DNA of 64,000 nt from Ochotona curzoniae (Eukaryota; Chordata; Mammalia; Lagomorpha; Ochotonidae), in contig NW_024466599.1 of the NCBI RefSeq assembly GCF_017591425.1, positions 70,226,501-70,290,500 of the forward strand. The letters are read 5' to 3'. The notes under the pieces were generated by a model. It made no database searches. It saw only the letters and a program-made list of their open reading frames with translations, and had not been told where the DNA came from. Below are positions 34,401 to 46,193 of this stretch, piece by piece; position 1 is the stretch's first letter; every line of letters begins with the position of its first letter. Position numbers and translations under genes: made by a program.

Positions 34401-34860
34401 CAGCACGGGAGGCACAGGCCTGTGGCTGCAGCAGCTCCAGCTGTGATCTTGTTAGCTGTCGTTAACCAAGCCGGGTTTGCTCCTTGGGTGAGGACTCTCA
34501 GGACAAACATGGGAAATAGTATGCAGGTGTTTCTGCAGGGAGGCCTGTTCACAAGGGCCTTTTCAAAGAACTGCTGAGAGCGTGTGTCTAGAGATGGGCC
34601 ACAGCAACTGCAGCTAGAACAAGCAGAAACACAACAAAGACATGCAGGCACATCAATGGAAGCCCCGAGGAGGGCCACTTCCACGACTGGGCAATTCAGA
34701 GCCTCAGCGGTCTATTCTGGGAGGTGAGCTGTTTCTGCTTTCTTCACTGGTCCTGCTGCTCTAGGCTACTGGACACATGCTACACTCACCACACACAGCT
34801 GACATCTAGAAAAGTGATGGTGTCACCAGGCAGGCTTCCCTTGTTAAGAGGATCACATGT

Positions 34861-35165
34861 GGGGCTGGTGTGGTGACCTAGAGAGCTATGTCTCTGCCTG
34901 GGGTCTGGCTTCCCTTATGGGAGCCAGCTGAAGTCCCAGCTGTGCCATTTCCAACCCAGCTCCCTGCTAATGTGCCTGGGAAATCAGTAAAGGAAGGCTT
35001 AATACTTTGTACCCCTGCACCCACATGGGAGACCCAAAAGATGCTACTGGATCTTGGCTTTGGACTGGTTTAGCTTCAGCTGTTGTGGCTATTTGAGGAG
35101 TAAAGCAGCGGATAGAAGATTTCTCTCTGTCTCTCCCTCTCTGTAACTCTGACTTTCAAGTAAAA
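34861..35165 (+). mobile_element. Lagomorph C-type SINE
   Basis: Sense landmarks: ggggctggtgtggtgacctag, cccagctccctgctaatgtgcctggg, cacccacatgggagaccc, gttgtggctatttgaggagtaaagcagcggatagaag, ctctgactttcaagtaaaaaaaaat tail. Confidence 0.82.
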
Positions 35166-35789
35166 AAAAATATATACATACATATATTTGTATAAATATG
35201 TGTTTAAATCATGTTATATGTTTAAATCATAAATATATGTATATGTAGATATGTACATATAGAAAATCTTTAAAAAGATGGTTGTGCCTCACTTCTTCTC
35301 ACTGGCTTGAATTTTACCACACATCCACAATTAAACCAGTTCCACAGCAAGGGAAATAGGACAATTATACCAATAGCCAATGACAAGCCATCTTAACACT
35401 GGAGCATGTCTGACCTGGAGAATCTGGTTGCTCAGACTCAGCCAAAAGCCAAATAGGGATCCTCCTGATAGTGGGAAGTGGCTGTTGGGACCTATGGCAT
35501 CTTTTTCATCCAGATGAGGTGTTGATATTTCACCTGCACAGGTACGCTTCAGTTTCCCTTTCTACTTCTTTACCATGGAGTGACACAGCCACAGAACCCT
35601 TGCCAGATGCCAGGGCTGTGTAGCTAGCACTTTACAGCCACTAGAATTGTGAGCCCAACAAGCATCCATCTCTCTCTCTCAAAGTACCCAGTCCTAGGTA
35701 TTCGGTTCCTGGATGAATAGGACTAGCTGAAGAGGTCATCCCAACTCTGAGTCCAGGACAGCACTTGCCAGCCTTGGGACTATATACCT

Positions 35790-35880
35790 GGATTCTGGTC
35801 ATGAGTGCTCCAACAATTTCCTGTGGGTCTCAATCTCCTTATCTGTAATGAGCTGGGCTGGTCAGGACCCTCATACTCCT
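35790..35880 (+). mobile_element. MIR fragment
   Basis: The run acaatttcctgtgggtctcaatctccttatctgtaatgagctgg resembles the MIR 'cctcagtttcctcatctgtaaaatggg' section. Confidence 0.5.
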
Positions 35881-35994
35881 CCTGGCCTTTGCTAAATCCA
35901 TAGTTCATTTAAAACAACCACCACCATCTAATGTCCCTAGAGATGCCTAATACTGGAATTTCTAGCTAGAAGCTTTGCTCATGTATATACACAT

Positions 35995-36316
35995 ATACAT
36001 AAACAATACATAATATTGGAAAGGCAGATTTACAGAAAGAAGGAGAAACAGAGACTTTCATCCATTGGTTCTTTCCCCATGTGGCCACAATAACTGGAGC
36101 GGAGCTCATCTGAAGCCAGGAGCCAGGAGACCTCCTTGAGTATCCCAGAAGGGTGCAGGGTCCCAAGGCTTTGGGCCGTCCTAGACTGCTTTCGCAAGAC
36201 ACAATCAGGGAGCTGGATGGGAATTGGAGTAGCCGGGACACAAACCAGTATCCGCATGGGATTGTGGCACATGTAAGGCGAGGACTTTAGGCACTAGGCT
36301 ACCGTGCCTGGCCCTG
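35995..36316 (-). mobile_element. Young C-type SINE, full length
   Basis: Antisense: gaaaggcagatttacagaaagaagg, tggttctttccccatgtggccac, ctgaagccaggagccaggagacctcc, ggctttgggccgtcctagactgctttcgcaagacacaatcaggg, gcactaggctaccgtgcctggccc. Confidence 0.88.
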
Positions 36317-36557
36317 TTCATGCCGTTAAGCAGTGGAGATGCCAAGAAAAGCCTGAAGAATGCTGGAGTCAGTCATGACGGACTCAGTCCTGGGAGTTCA
36401 TCCCAAGTTGTCCACAGTGTGCTGCTGCCTCCTGTAGTCCTCCTAAATCCGCACGCGGGAGTTGTGCATGAGCCTTGTTCCCCAGACAGCTACGTTCTGA
36501 GCCTCTAATGCGTCAGGGGTTGTGCTGTGGGTTCAGATTCCTTTCCTTGCATGTGTT

Positions 36558-36601
36558 AAAGTGACTTCAAGGAATCCTTAAAGGGACTTCAAGGAATCCC
36601 C
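36558..36601 (+). repeat. 22-bp tandem duplication (x2, near perfect)
   Basis: Two copies of aaagNgacttcaaggaatcc plus two bases, at 36558-36579 and 36580-36601, differ at three positions. Confidence 0.9.
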
Positions 36602-37643
36602 CACAGAGCATTTTGGACTTCTGTTTTCAGTCAAGGAGGGTTTGTTTGCTTCTGTTCTTGTTTTTTTTTTTTTCCTATCCAGAATTTTTGGTGCTCCTGG
36701 CCCTGCGCTGCTGCTTGGCACTCAGCAGGCATGTATCCAGCACCATCCTGGACAAAGCTACTCCACGCCCTCACAGCTTGAATGCTTGACAGCCCCATAC
36801 AGGAGAAGATGGGGAATATTAAGTGCTAAATTCTATGACAAAATTCTCAGTCCTCACAATGTAAGTTGTGTCCTAACAATGTAAGAGACCAGGGCAAGAA
36901 TGAGGTGTAGAATCTTCAGGAGGGAGTCCCTGAAGGGGGGGAGACCTGAGTCTCAACACCAAGTGGGTTTAGCCAGGAAAACAGAAGAGATAGCTCCTGG
37001 TACAGGGAGTTGAGTAGAGGGTGACTGGGTACACGACCAGGCTGCATGGAGGCAGAGGTCTTGGGCAAAGTCAAAACCTTTGCCAGTAACAGGTGCAACT
37101 ATTCCTCCATCATCTGGCTTTACAGAGCCCAGGACCAAGCAGTTCTTTCATTTAGATCCAAGGGTGATGAAAAAGACAGCTATAGAGAAATTGAGTAATT
37201 GAGTGGTTTCTTTTAGCTGTGAAGCAAAATTCTAGAAACAAAAGCATTTGTCCCTCCGTGTCTTAAGGGAATCAGTTTGAGGACTCCCAAAGATATTGAA
37301 ATTTGTGCATGCTCAAGTCCCTTACATGAAACAGCATGATAGTTGCATCTAACTTATGTATATCTTTCTGGCTATTTAAAATCCCTCTAAATTGCTTATA
37401 GTAGTTAATGCATTGTAAATGACACATAAGGAGTTGTGGCATTATTGAGGGAATGAGGACAAGGAAGAAAACCTGCAGAGTTCATTATGGACCTAATTCC
37501 TTCTTCTCCCCTGAATATTTTTGATGTGTTATTGGTTGAATCCACCTACACAGGGTCTGACAGTGTGTAAGAGCACTGCAAAAGGTTCACGGAATAGTAA
37601 ACTTAATTGGGAGCAAAAGTTTTGAAGTACATACAAACAAAGG

Positions 37644-38099
37644 GTATTCAAAAAATTCACGGAGGGGCCAGCGCTGTAGTCTAATGAGTAAAGTTCTCGC
37701 TTGCACATGCCAGGATCCCATATCGGCACTAGCTCTAATCCCAGCAGCCCCACTTCCCATTCAGCTCCCTGCTTGTGGCCTGGGAAAGCAGTTGAGGACA
37801 GCCCAAAGCCTTGGGACTCTGCACCTATGTGGGAGACCCAGAGGAGGCTCTAGGCATTTGGTTTCAGATTGGTGCAGCTCCAGCCATTACAGTGGCTTGG
37901 GGAATGAACCATCAGATGGAAGATCTTCCTCTCTGTCTCTCTTCCTCTCTGTATATCTGACTTTCCAATAAAAATAAACAAATCTTAAAAAAAGTTCATG
38001 GAGATGCATGCCAGCAAAATCTATCCATGGATTAAAAACATTTCTTCCTCCAAATAATCTCATTCCATTTTTCTATGGACATTTTGAAATCCCCTTGTA
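37644..38099 (+). mobile_element. Inverted-end MITE-like element, copy 3, split by a SINE
   Basis: The left part gggtattcaaaaaattcacgg (37644-37664) and the right part from aaagttcatggagatgc to ctatggacattttgaaatccccttg (about 37990-38099) flank a young SINE. The junctions aaattcacgga and aaagttcatgga look like a diverged target-site duplication. Confidence 0.65.
37664..37990 (+). mobile_element. Young C-type SINE, full length
   Basis: Sense reference copy: ggggccagcgctgtagtctaatgag, cttgcacatgccaggatcccatatcggc, cagctccctgcttgtggcctgggaaagcag, gggagacccagaggaggctctagg, gatggaagatcttcctctctg, tctgactttccaataaaaataaacaaatctta. The head resembles a tRNA-derived promoter region. Confidence 0.95.
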
Positions 38100-38879
38100 T
38101 CTAAAGTAGTCTATACTGAGTGGGATGCTCTGTGTAAAACACAGGACTGGGGGTGTCTGTCCCCGCTTCTGAAGAGGAGGCAAAGTGAATCCCAGGCAGG
38201 TCGCAGGTTGTTTGCCTTGGAACATGTCCTCCTGAGGTGGTGCCCTTGAGGACACTGGGGGGAGGGGAGCTGTCCTCACCCAAAGGGACAGCCACCTGCA
38301 GAAGCTGAGAGTAAGGGCGGGTGACAATGGTAACATTCCAGCAAGCCAGGCCTTCTTTCTTTAACATGTGCTCACAATGGAGTGGTGCTTTTATGGGCAG
38401 GGAGAAAGGAAGACAAAGGGTGGTAAGAAAAGAAGTGGGGGGGGGGGAGAATGAAATAAAGTGGAATGTGCTCAATATGGTTTTATTTGCTTTATTATTC
38501 CTGAGGATGGTGCCCATAAGTCTGGGCTTGGTTACTCCCAGCCCCACCATCAATGAGACTGGAAGCAATCTGGCTCACAGAAATGAGCTGCCCACTAAAG
38601 GGAAAAGCATCACCACATCGCAGGGCAGCTCAATAAAACTCTCTGCCCGGCCTTGCCTGAGTTGATGGAGTCCTCCCAGCTAGATCGGCACGGCTACTGT
38701 AACGGGCCAGCAGAGAAGCTGGGCCTGCAGGGCTACTGAGCACTCCTGAATGGACTCCAGGAGCAGGAAAGGTGGGTCAGGCCCTGGTTGGCACAGGGTT
38801 GACAGATTCATTCTAGCAGTCTACGCAGAGCCCCTGTGCAACCCCTGGCTTATTTTCACAATCCCAGTTACTCTGCTTT

Positions 38880-39035
38880 GGGGCCAGCCTTGTGGTACAG
38901 CAAGTGAAACTGCTGCCTGTGACCTGGCATGTCACATGGGTACCAGTTCCAGTCCCCTCCAGTCCAGCTGCCTGCTAATGGCTTGGGAAAGCAGCAGCAG
39001 ATGGCCTGGGTACTTATGGAATGGGAGAGGCAGGT
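38880..39035 (+). mobile_element. C-type SINE, 5' part
   Basis: Head ggggccagccttgtggtacagcaagtgaaac, cacatgggtaccagttcc, gctaatggcttgggaaagcagcagcagatggcc; truncated before the tail. Confidence 0.65.
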
Positions 39036-39389
39036 AGGTAAGCTAGCTCAGAGTCCTGGCCCTGTGTAATACTATCTGCTCAGCTGCCAATCCAATGACT
39101 CTTTCCCTGGGACATACTTCCCTCACCAGGGACCCTTGGGTGGCGTCACATAAACCACTTCCCCCGACAGGCTGGTAAGAAACCAAGCAACGGGGGTTGG
39201 GTTGCGGGGGGAGGTCACTCACTTTCTCTCTTCCACCTTGCCCTTCTGGGTTCACTCTGTCCCTGAACATGGCCCATGTCTGTCTGTGATTTCCTTACCT
39301 TTTAAATAGACTATCCATGTGCAAGTTCTATTTGTGCCCATACCTGGAATTTTTTTTAAGCAAGAGGCAAAAACTTAGAAAAGAAATAT

Positions 39390-39590
39390 CGAGGCCAACC
39401 TAGCGCACGGCACTTGAGCCCCTTGCCACCTACTGGGTGACCGACATGGAGTTCCTGGCTGCTGGGTTTAACCTGGCCCATCCTTGACCACTGGGACCAT
39501 TTGGAGAATGAACTAGTGGATGGAAGAGTTCTCTTACCCTCTCTGACATGCTGCCTTTCAAATAAATCAAATTAATTTTAAAAAGAGAGA
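39390..39590 (+). mobile_element. C-type SINE, shortened
   Basis: Head-like gaggccaacctagcgcacggcacttgagcc, then ggaccatttggagaatgaactagtggatggaag, and tail tgcctttcaaataaatcaaatt. Confidence 0.65.
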
Positions 39591-40509
39591 AACTGTCACA
39601 AAAATTTCTTCTTTTCCAAACAGAAAAAAATCCTCACTCCTTCCCACTCCCCAGAAAGGAAGAAAAGGTGAGCTGGAGAGTCCCCAGGGACACTTAGTGG
39701 TTGGGGGTGGAGAGGATGGGAGGAAGGCTTTTAGTTCAATTCCAGCACACCTGGCAGCAGGTGCCTTGGTTAATTCCAAGCAGTGAACTGCACGTGAGAC
39801 CTCAAAGTGTCATGACAGTGCACACCATTAGGATCTTAAAGATTTAAAAGAAAGGCCTTTCTCAATTCCCAGCGAGAGCAGCAACTGGTTTGTCCATCCC
39901 CGGAACCAGGACCCACCACATGATTCACAGGATCTGGTGCACAATGCAAAGGTGTGCTCCCCCTCCCTCTGCCTGGTCTAGACAAGCAGAAGGACCGATG
40001 TGCCACCTACTCACTCAGAAAGGTTCTTTTTTTTTTTCCTCCCCATGGTATCTTGATTGGTCATGACATCTATGTTTGTTATTGTACGTCTCATTCTCAG
40101 CATCGATACTCCTTGGGGTGAGTGGACACTTGGGGCTGGGGGTGCAATGCACATGACACCCCCTACTCCCTGCCCTCAGCTGCAGGGCTCCCCTCCTGCC
40201 AGCCTAGAACAATCAGGCAATATTCTGGCTGTGGCCAGAGAAGCTGGGCCTATCTAATATGGGAGGATGTATCACTGTACAGCCAGCTTGGGGTAGAACA
40301 CTGCTGGCAGGCCTCAGACCTGGGTGCCCCTGACTCAGAATGCACCCATGCCAGGATACAGGATGGCAGCACTCACTCTTTCTAAACATAGGCAGATGGG
40401 GCTAGGAGCCAGGCAAAGAAGCAGGTGGCTGAGGACCCTCCCTTGCAAGTTGAAGCTTGACATACCTGGCCCATGCTCCCTTCTCCCCACCCCTTATTAA
40501 ACACAAATT

Positions 40510-40775
40510 TGGGGTGGACATTTGGCATATTGGTTAAGATGCTGCTTCAGACAGCTACACACCCTGTCAGAGTGCCTGGGTTCCAGTCCTGGCTCCAGTT
40601 CCCTGCTCATATGCACTCTCAGAGGTAGTTGGAGATGGCTCAAATACTTGGGTCCTATGAACAGGGAAGATCTAGGTCAAATTCAGAGCTCCCAGATGTG
40701 GCCTGGCCCAACACTGCCTGTCACAGGCTTTGGCCAGAGAACCAGGACATGGCAGATGTCTGTCAAAATAAATAG
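40510..40775 (+). mobile_element. Old C-type SINE
   Basis: Head ggggtggacatttggcatattggttaagatgctgc, gagtgcctgggttccagtcctggctcc, then a diverged 3' half ending gtcaaaataaatagtt. Confidence 0.7.
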
Positions 40776-42289
40776 TTAAAATTTTTTTTTTTTAAATCTT
40801 AAGTCCACAAATTGAACATTGCAAGACATTTCAAGATGGCAAACACAGCACTATGTCAGCTGGGCTCCTCCAGCACAGGTCTCCCTGAGGCTGTGCACAC
40901 GGCTGCTCCTACTGGAGATAGGCTCTTGGGGCCAGCTGCTGCTGAGACAATGACCTCGGTGCAGGCTGCGTGCCAGGCTCCTGGACTGGCAGCCTCTGAC
41001 AGTGCCCAGTACCCAACTGTGCTCTATCCAGCTCCCTCGTGTCTGGGATCCCACCCCGCTCCCCAGTCGCCCCTAATGCCCAAACAGCAGCAGACCATCT
41101 CCAGGTATGGAAGGGGGCAAACAGTTTTGGAAATTCCACAGATGGCTCTGTGGAGATAGGATTTTTCAAGAAGCTGGAGTCACATGTGATTAAAATAATT
41201 CCGAGTTAAAATTACCACTTCAGTAATTGCCTTCATATTATTTACTACCACTGCCATTGTGTAACTTACTTATTACAGATAGAAAAAAAAATGAGCCAAT
41301 GAGCCAATGAATAATGAATACAACATGACCACCCAGGGGGTAACATTGCTTAAGAAACAGAACTTGCCGAAGGAGGTTCCACTCGCTCACAGCCCTGTTC
41401 CTGGGGACCTCAGCGCCCCTGGCTGCTTGACAGGAGGTGATGGAGGGCCCTGGCTCAGGCACTGCTGTTGGTAGAGGTCGACAGAAAAATCTCTTTAGTC
41501 TCCACACAGACATGCAAACAGGGTCTGGAATTCTCCTTGGTGGCAGCAAGAGAAAGCTTTCCACTTTATCAAAACAGACAGCCCTTGGCACAAATCACTC
41601 AGCCAAAATATGGGTTCGCAGCCACACCAGAAGGTCAGCACAGTGCTGAGGTGGCAGCTGTGCTTTAGGGATAGCAGGGGTCCCAACAGTGCCGGAGGGA
41701 GGGGCGGGGGAGGCAGCTCGGCCTCTGACCCATCAACACCTCACCACTGCCTTCCTGCAACCAAGTATTACACACGCTACTCCCACAGAAAACAAAGAAT
41801 GGCTGCACAGTGGCTTGGTTAGAAGAAGCTTTTTGTGCTGTTTGCAAAGGAATGTTAGTTTGTTGGGAAGCTCTCTGGAAGACAGAGCCGGGGTTACAAT
41901 GTAAGCAGCCTTTACAGTTTCTATGCGGATGGCCCTTCAATGTGGTTCAGGCATTTTCTGATGGGATTTACAGCAACAAGCAAGTGCTTTAACAGGCCAT
42001 TTTTTCTCCCATGAATTTTTTTCAATCAAAATGCAGTTTGTGCAGGGTTGCCAGATAAAACACAGGGTTCCTGGTGAGATCTGAATTTCAGATAGATAAC
42101 CAACAATATGGAGGGTCAGGGACACACAAAGTCACTTAGGCCACAGCGTTATTCACTGCTCCTGCACTTGAACCTGGAAACCCTAGGCCTGTGATCTTAG
42201 TTACGTGTCTGCAGGAGAAACATATGGCGCTTGGGTCCGCACGTGCCAGGCACAGAGCAGACACTCCCAGTGTCTTTGCAGATGAATAG

Positions 42290-42780
42290 CTTGCAGAAGA
42301 TGAATGACACCAGGAAATAGCATTGAATTCAGCAACGTGCGTGAGATTTCCTACTCTGTATTTTGCAAAGTATCTTCTGGATTGTATGACAGGATTCTAG
42401 ATGGAATGACAAGCGAGAGGATTAATTACATGTTATCAAGGATGTGGAAGTTTGGGGGGCTGTGAATTCATATTTCAGGTCACAATAGCTATTTTTAAAA
42501 GCAATGTATACAACAGATGTTGAGAAGGAAGAACAGTCGGAAGATAAAAGGAAAGGAGTGATCAAGCATTATCTGAGTCTCTTTCAAAGTCACAAAAAAC
42601 TCAGAGTTGTGATATTTTCCCGTTAGAGCTTTTGAATGGGTTGAAAGGGATGAAAGGCAAGCCTTATGTAACTACTTTTTGAATGAAATAAAGCTTGTTT
42701 ATATCTCAGTGACTGAAACACCCTGCAGCTAATTGAGAACTCTACAGTAGCTATAATAAGAGAATGGGATTTCTATAAAA
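42290..42780. other. Repeat-poor AT-rich intronic block
   Basis: No SINE or L1 signature. Contains a perfect MEF2-type site CTATTTTTAA (42489-42498) and a gattaattacat homeobox-type run. Regulatory role is inference. Confidence 0.3.
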
Positions 42781-44039
42781 AGAAACATACCAGCAGTGTC
42801 CCAGTATGAGTGCAGCAAAGACCAGTCACCCAAGCTCCTTCTAAATGCCTCCAAAGAGGCAGAGCTCTGCCCACTCTAAACCACCTTGGGTGACATCTGG
42901 ACAATAGAATGTGCTTGATAATAATGCCAGAGTTTACTATAAAGACACGGGTCCTTCATGGTGCTTTCCTGAAAGAAAACATTACCTCTAAAGCTGGAGA
43001 TCATTTCTCAAGGTCATGGTCATTGTTGTAGCCTGGTCTTTTATATCACATAAATGGTAGAAAATTCCATTGCAAAGCAATGGTTCTTACGTCTTCCTGC
43101 TGCACTGGGTGCAGCAGAAGACAGGGAATAGGTAGGATGGTGAGTTGGCCAGCCTGAAAGAAAATACCTGTGGACTGAGTGGACACCAGGCATTTCTCAT
43201 GGGTTTGAAGGTTGGGAAGCTCCCCTCCCAGGATTTTAGCATTCACACCTGCAGCAGGTGGACTGCGTCAGAAAGCTCACGCCAGAGGCAAAGACAGCAA
43301 AACAAGCACAGCCTAGAGCTTGAAACGGAGAAACTAAGGCAGGAAGGCTAACCGCCAATGCAACGGCGGCGGTGCTCTAAGACAGAACACAGTCGGCAGG
43401 AGTTGTAGGGAACATCTGTCATAGGAATGAAGAGGTGAGCAGAGTAAAGTCCTCACTGCTCCCCTAAGAAGTTCACCCTCATGGTCAAGATGAAGCAGGC
43501 CAGAGAAGGAAGGATTCCAGTCCTGGGGAGAACAGTCCACAGGACTGCTCCCACAGTTCGGGGGAGCGTCAAACAGGGTCAAAGCTTGGAGAAAAGCAAG
43601 GGCAGGTGTGTCCCAGGTTCACTTTCTGGAGGTAACTGATCTTTTTGAGAACATGAGGCTTCAACGGCGACAGCGGAGCTGAATGGAGGAGAGCGTGCAG
43701 AAGGGAACAGCTACCACCAGAACTTGAACATGGGCAAGTCCTGGGGGCTGCTGCAGGGGAGTCAGCTTGGCACGATGAGAAGTGGCTCCCGTGGTAAGGC
43801 TCAGGGAGGGCCCCAGCTCCTGGGATCCTCCTCTGCTCCCTCAGTTTCCAAGGTGCAGGAACTAAGCACTCCAGGAACTACCGTGCATCCTTGCCTCCAA
43901 AGAACTCCAGACCCAAGGCAACAAGTTGGAGTTCTCCTGGGCAGCCTGTTTCTTGTATGAACTGCCACCTGTCATAGCACTTGATCCAAACACCCTCCTT
44001 AAACATGCCCCCATCTGCCTCCCAAGTCATTCGTTATGG

Positions 44040-44950
44040 TAAAAGTACACACAATATAACATTTATTATTATAACCATTTTAAAGGCTCTGCAGTTAGCA
44101 TGAACACTGATGTACAATCTCAGAAACTCCTCTCATTTTAAAAAAGGATTTATTTATTTTTATTGTAAAGTCAGATATACAGAGAGGAGGAGAGACAGAG
44201 AGGAAGATCTTCTGTCTGATGGTTCACTCCCCAGGTGGCTGTGACAGCTTGAGCTGCGCTGATCCGAAGGCAGGAGCCAGGAGCCTCCTCTGGGTCTCCC
44301 ACATGGGTGCAGAGTCCCAAGGCTTTGGGCTGTCCTTCACTGCTTTCCCAGGGCACTGGAAAGGAAGTGGGGCCACCGGGAAACGAACTGGTGCCTATAT
44401 GGGATCCCAGTGTGTGTGTAAGGAGAGGGCTTTATCCTCTAAGCTACTACACCGGGCCCTCATTTTCCCAACCTGAAATCCCTTAACAACAAGTCTTTGT
44501 TCCTACTCCCCAACCTCTCCAGGCCTTCTCCCAAGCTCCATGACGCCTCCTGTAAGTGGTATCATACATATCTGTACAGGTCTTCTTGTGCCTGGCTTCT
44601 TTCACTTAATGTCCTCAAGGCTCACTCATGTGGTAGTCTGTGGCAGAAATGTCCTTCCTTTTAAAGACTGAATCATATTCCATGGCATGTACATATCAAT
44701 GGTGTTTACTCATCCATATGCCAGGACTGCTTGGGTGGTTTTTCTCTTTTGGCTAGGTGAATGCTGCTGTTAGGAACCTGGTGTCCAGCTACCTGTTTCA
44801 AGTCTCTGATTTTAATCCAGGCCATAGGATAATGTTATTTTTCATCTGTTGAGGAACCACCACACTTGTTTCCACAGCACCTGCATCATCGTGCCTTCCC
44901 AGCAATGGTGAAGAAGGTTCACAACTCTGCCAACACTTTGGTCTCTCAGC
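44040..44950 (-). mobile_element. L1 remnant split by a young SINE
   Basis: 44040-44139 (aagtacacacaatataacatttattattataaccattttaaag) and 44460-44950 read as the reverse complement of ancient L1 3' sequence. The second part shows ggcttctttcacttaatgtcctcaaggctcactcatg, gaatcatattccatggcatgtac, and gaggaaccaccacacttgtttccacagcacctgcatc. A SINE sits between the two parts. Confidence 0.82.
44140..44458 (-). mobile_element. Young C-type SINE, full length, with TSD
   Basis: Antisense: aaaaggatttatttatttttattgtaaagtcagatatacagagagg, gttcactccccaggtggctg, gggtctcccacatgggtgcagagtcccaaggctttggg, head actacaccgggcc. The flanking ctcatttt at 44132-44139 and 44459-44466 is an exact 8-bp target-site duplication. 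Confidence 0.95.
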
Positions 44951-45244
44951 GTACAACAGCATGCCTTTCAGAGTGAAGGAGACACCATCCGTCATCTCAC
45001 TGAGGACCTGGGCAGGAATTGGGGTACCCAGCGATGGCAACTGCCCTCAGTTAAGTTATCACAAGGGAGAACGCTGTTCCTGCGCCCTTCATGGACCTAC
45101 CAGGGCTGGGATGCAGACACCCTCAGTGCCAGGCTTTGTTGTAGGCTCCCAATAAGCCTTCCAAAGGAGCCCAGGCCTGCTTGTAACCTGCCTACCTAAC
45201 TCATCAGATATTTGAATTCCTCCTTCTTGACTCTAGTATCTTAT

Positions 45245-45470
45245 TTAGGTGCTAGATTGTTCTGGGCTGCTCCATTTCCGATTCAGCTCCTGGCTGATGC
45301 GTTGGAAAAAGCAGTGGAAGATACCTCAAATGTTTGGGCCCTTGCTAGTCGGCTTTAGTTTGACCCAACCCTGGCTGTTGTGGCCATATGGGGGATATAA
45401 CCAGCATATAGAAATTCTCTTTTATTCTCTCTCTCTCTTCTGTAACTCTTTCAAATAAAAACTATTCTCT
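45245..45470 (+). mobile_element. C-type SINE, 5'-truncated
   Basis: From attgttctgggctgctccatttccgattcagctcc to ttgtggccatatgggggatataaccagcatatag and tail aactctttcaaataaaaac. Confidence 0.65.
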
Positions 45471-45883
45471 TAAAAGTTTATGTTTAAATTACACTTTTTC
45501 TTGTAGTTTTAAAAATACCCCTCACGTAAAGGTGGAAGAACACTTCCCACACTCTCTCCAAGTAATCAAAGAGGGATGGCTTTGGAAGTTCAAAGACAAC
45601 TCTGGATGCAGAATTTGTTAATAGTTGGCATCTCAAATAATTAAGTCATCTTGAATGACTACCTTTTTGTTGTAATACTATCACTGTTGTGAATCTTATC
45701 ACATTAGTTATTAATGGAGAAAAAAATTCTCCAGGCATTAAACTGTGGGCTACGGGCTCTGAGTGAGAGAGAAATACGGTACTTGACTTTACTCTTACCA
45801 CTTTTCAAGGTAACAACTACTCAAGTTTCTACTCCCAGATCTCTTCTTTTCAGTAATCACTGTGTTTAGTACGAACAGATATT

Positions 45884-46193
45884 TTTGGGCTGGCACAATG
45901 GCTCAATTGTCTAATTCCCTCCTTGCAAGTGCTGGGATCCCATGTGGGTGCCAGTTCATGTCCCAGCTTCTCCAGAGCCCATCCAGCTCCCTGCTTATGG
46001 CCTGGGAAAGCAGTGAGTACAGCCCAAAACCTTGGGACCCTGCACCCACATGGGAGACTGGGAAGAGGCTCTTGGCTCCTGGCTTTGGACTGGCATAGCT
46101 CCTTGCCATTTGGGAAGTGAATCTTCAGATGGAAGATCTTTCTATCTCTCTGTGAACTGCCTTTCCAATGAAAATAAATAAAATCTTAAAAAC
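45884..46193 (+). mobile_element. Young C-type SINE, full length
   Basis: Sense: gggctggcacaatggctcaattgtctaattccctccttgcaagtgctgggatccc, ggcctgggaaagcagtgagtacagcccaaaaccttggg, gcacccacatgggagactggg, tgcctttccaatgaaaataaataaaatctta. Confidence 0.93.

Larger units (their letters stand above)
29040..37640. other. Large AFF3 intron, part 2: contents
   Basis: Holds SINEs (31738-32165, 32247-32380, 34861-35165, 35995-36316), an L1 remnant (32690-33310), MIRs (33631-33810, 33985-34065, 35790-35880), a repeat-poor block (34080-34400) and a 22-bp tandem (36558-36601). I see nothing assignable in 29040-31735, 35170-35790 or 36610-37640 apart from an AT-rich run at 35160-35280. Confidence 0.6.

Noticed and set aside
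35160..35280. TATA-rich run considered as a promoter
   Set aside because: Derived from the A-rich tail of the SINE at 34861-35165; no downstream gene.
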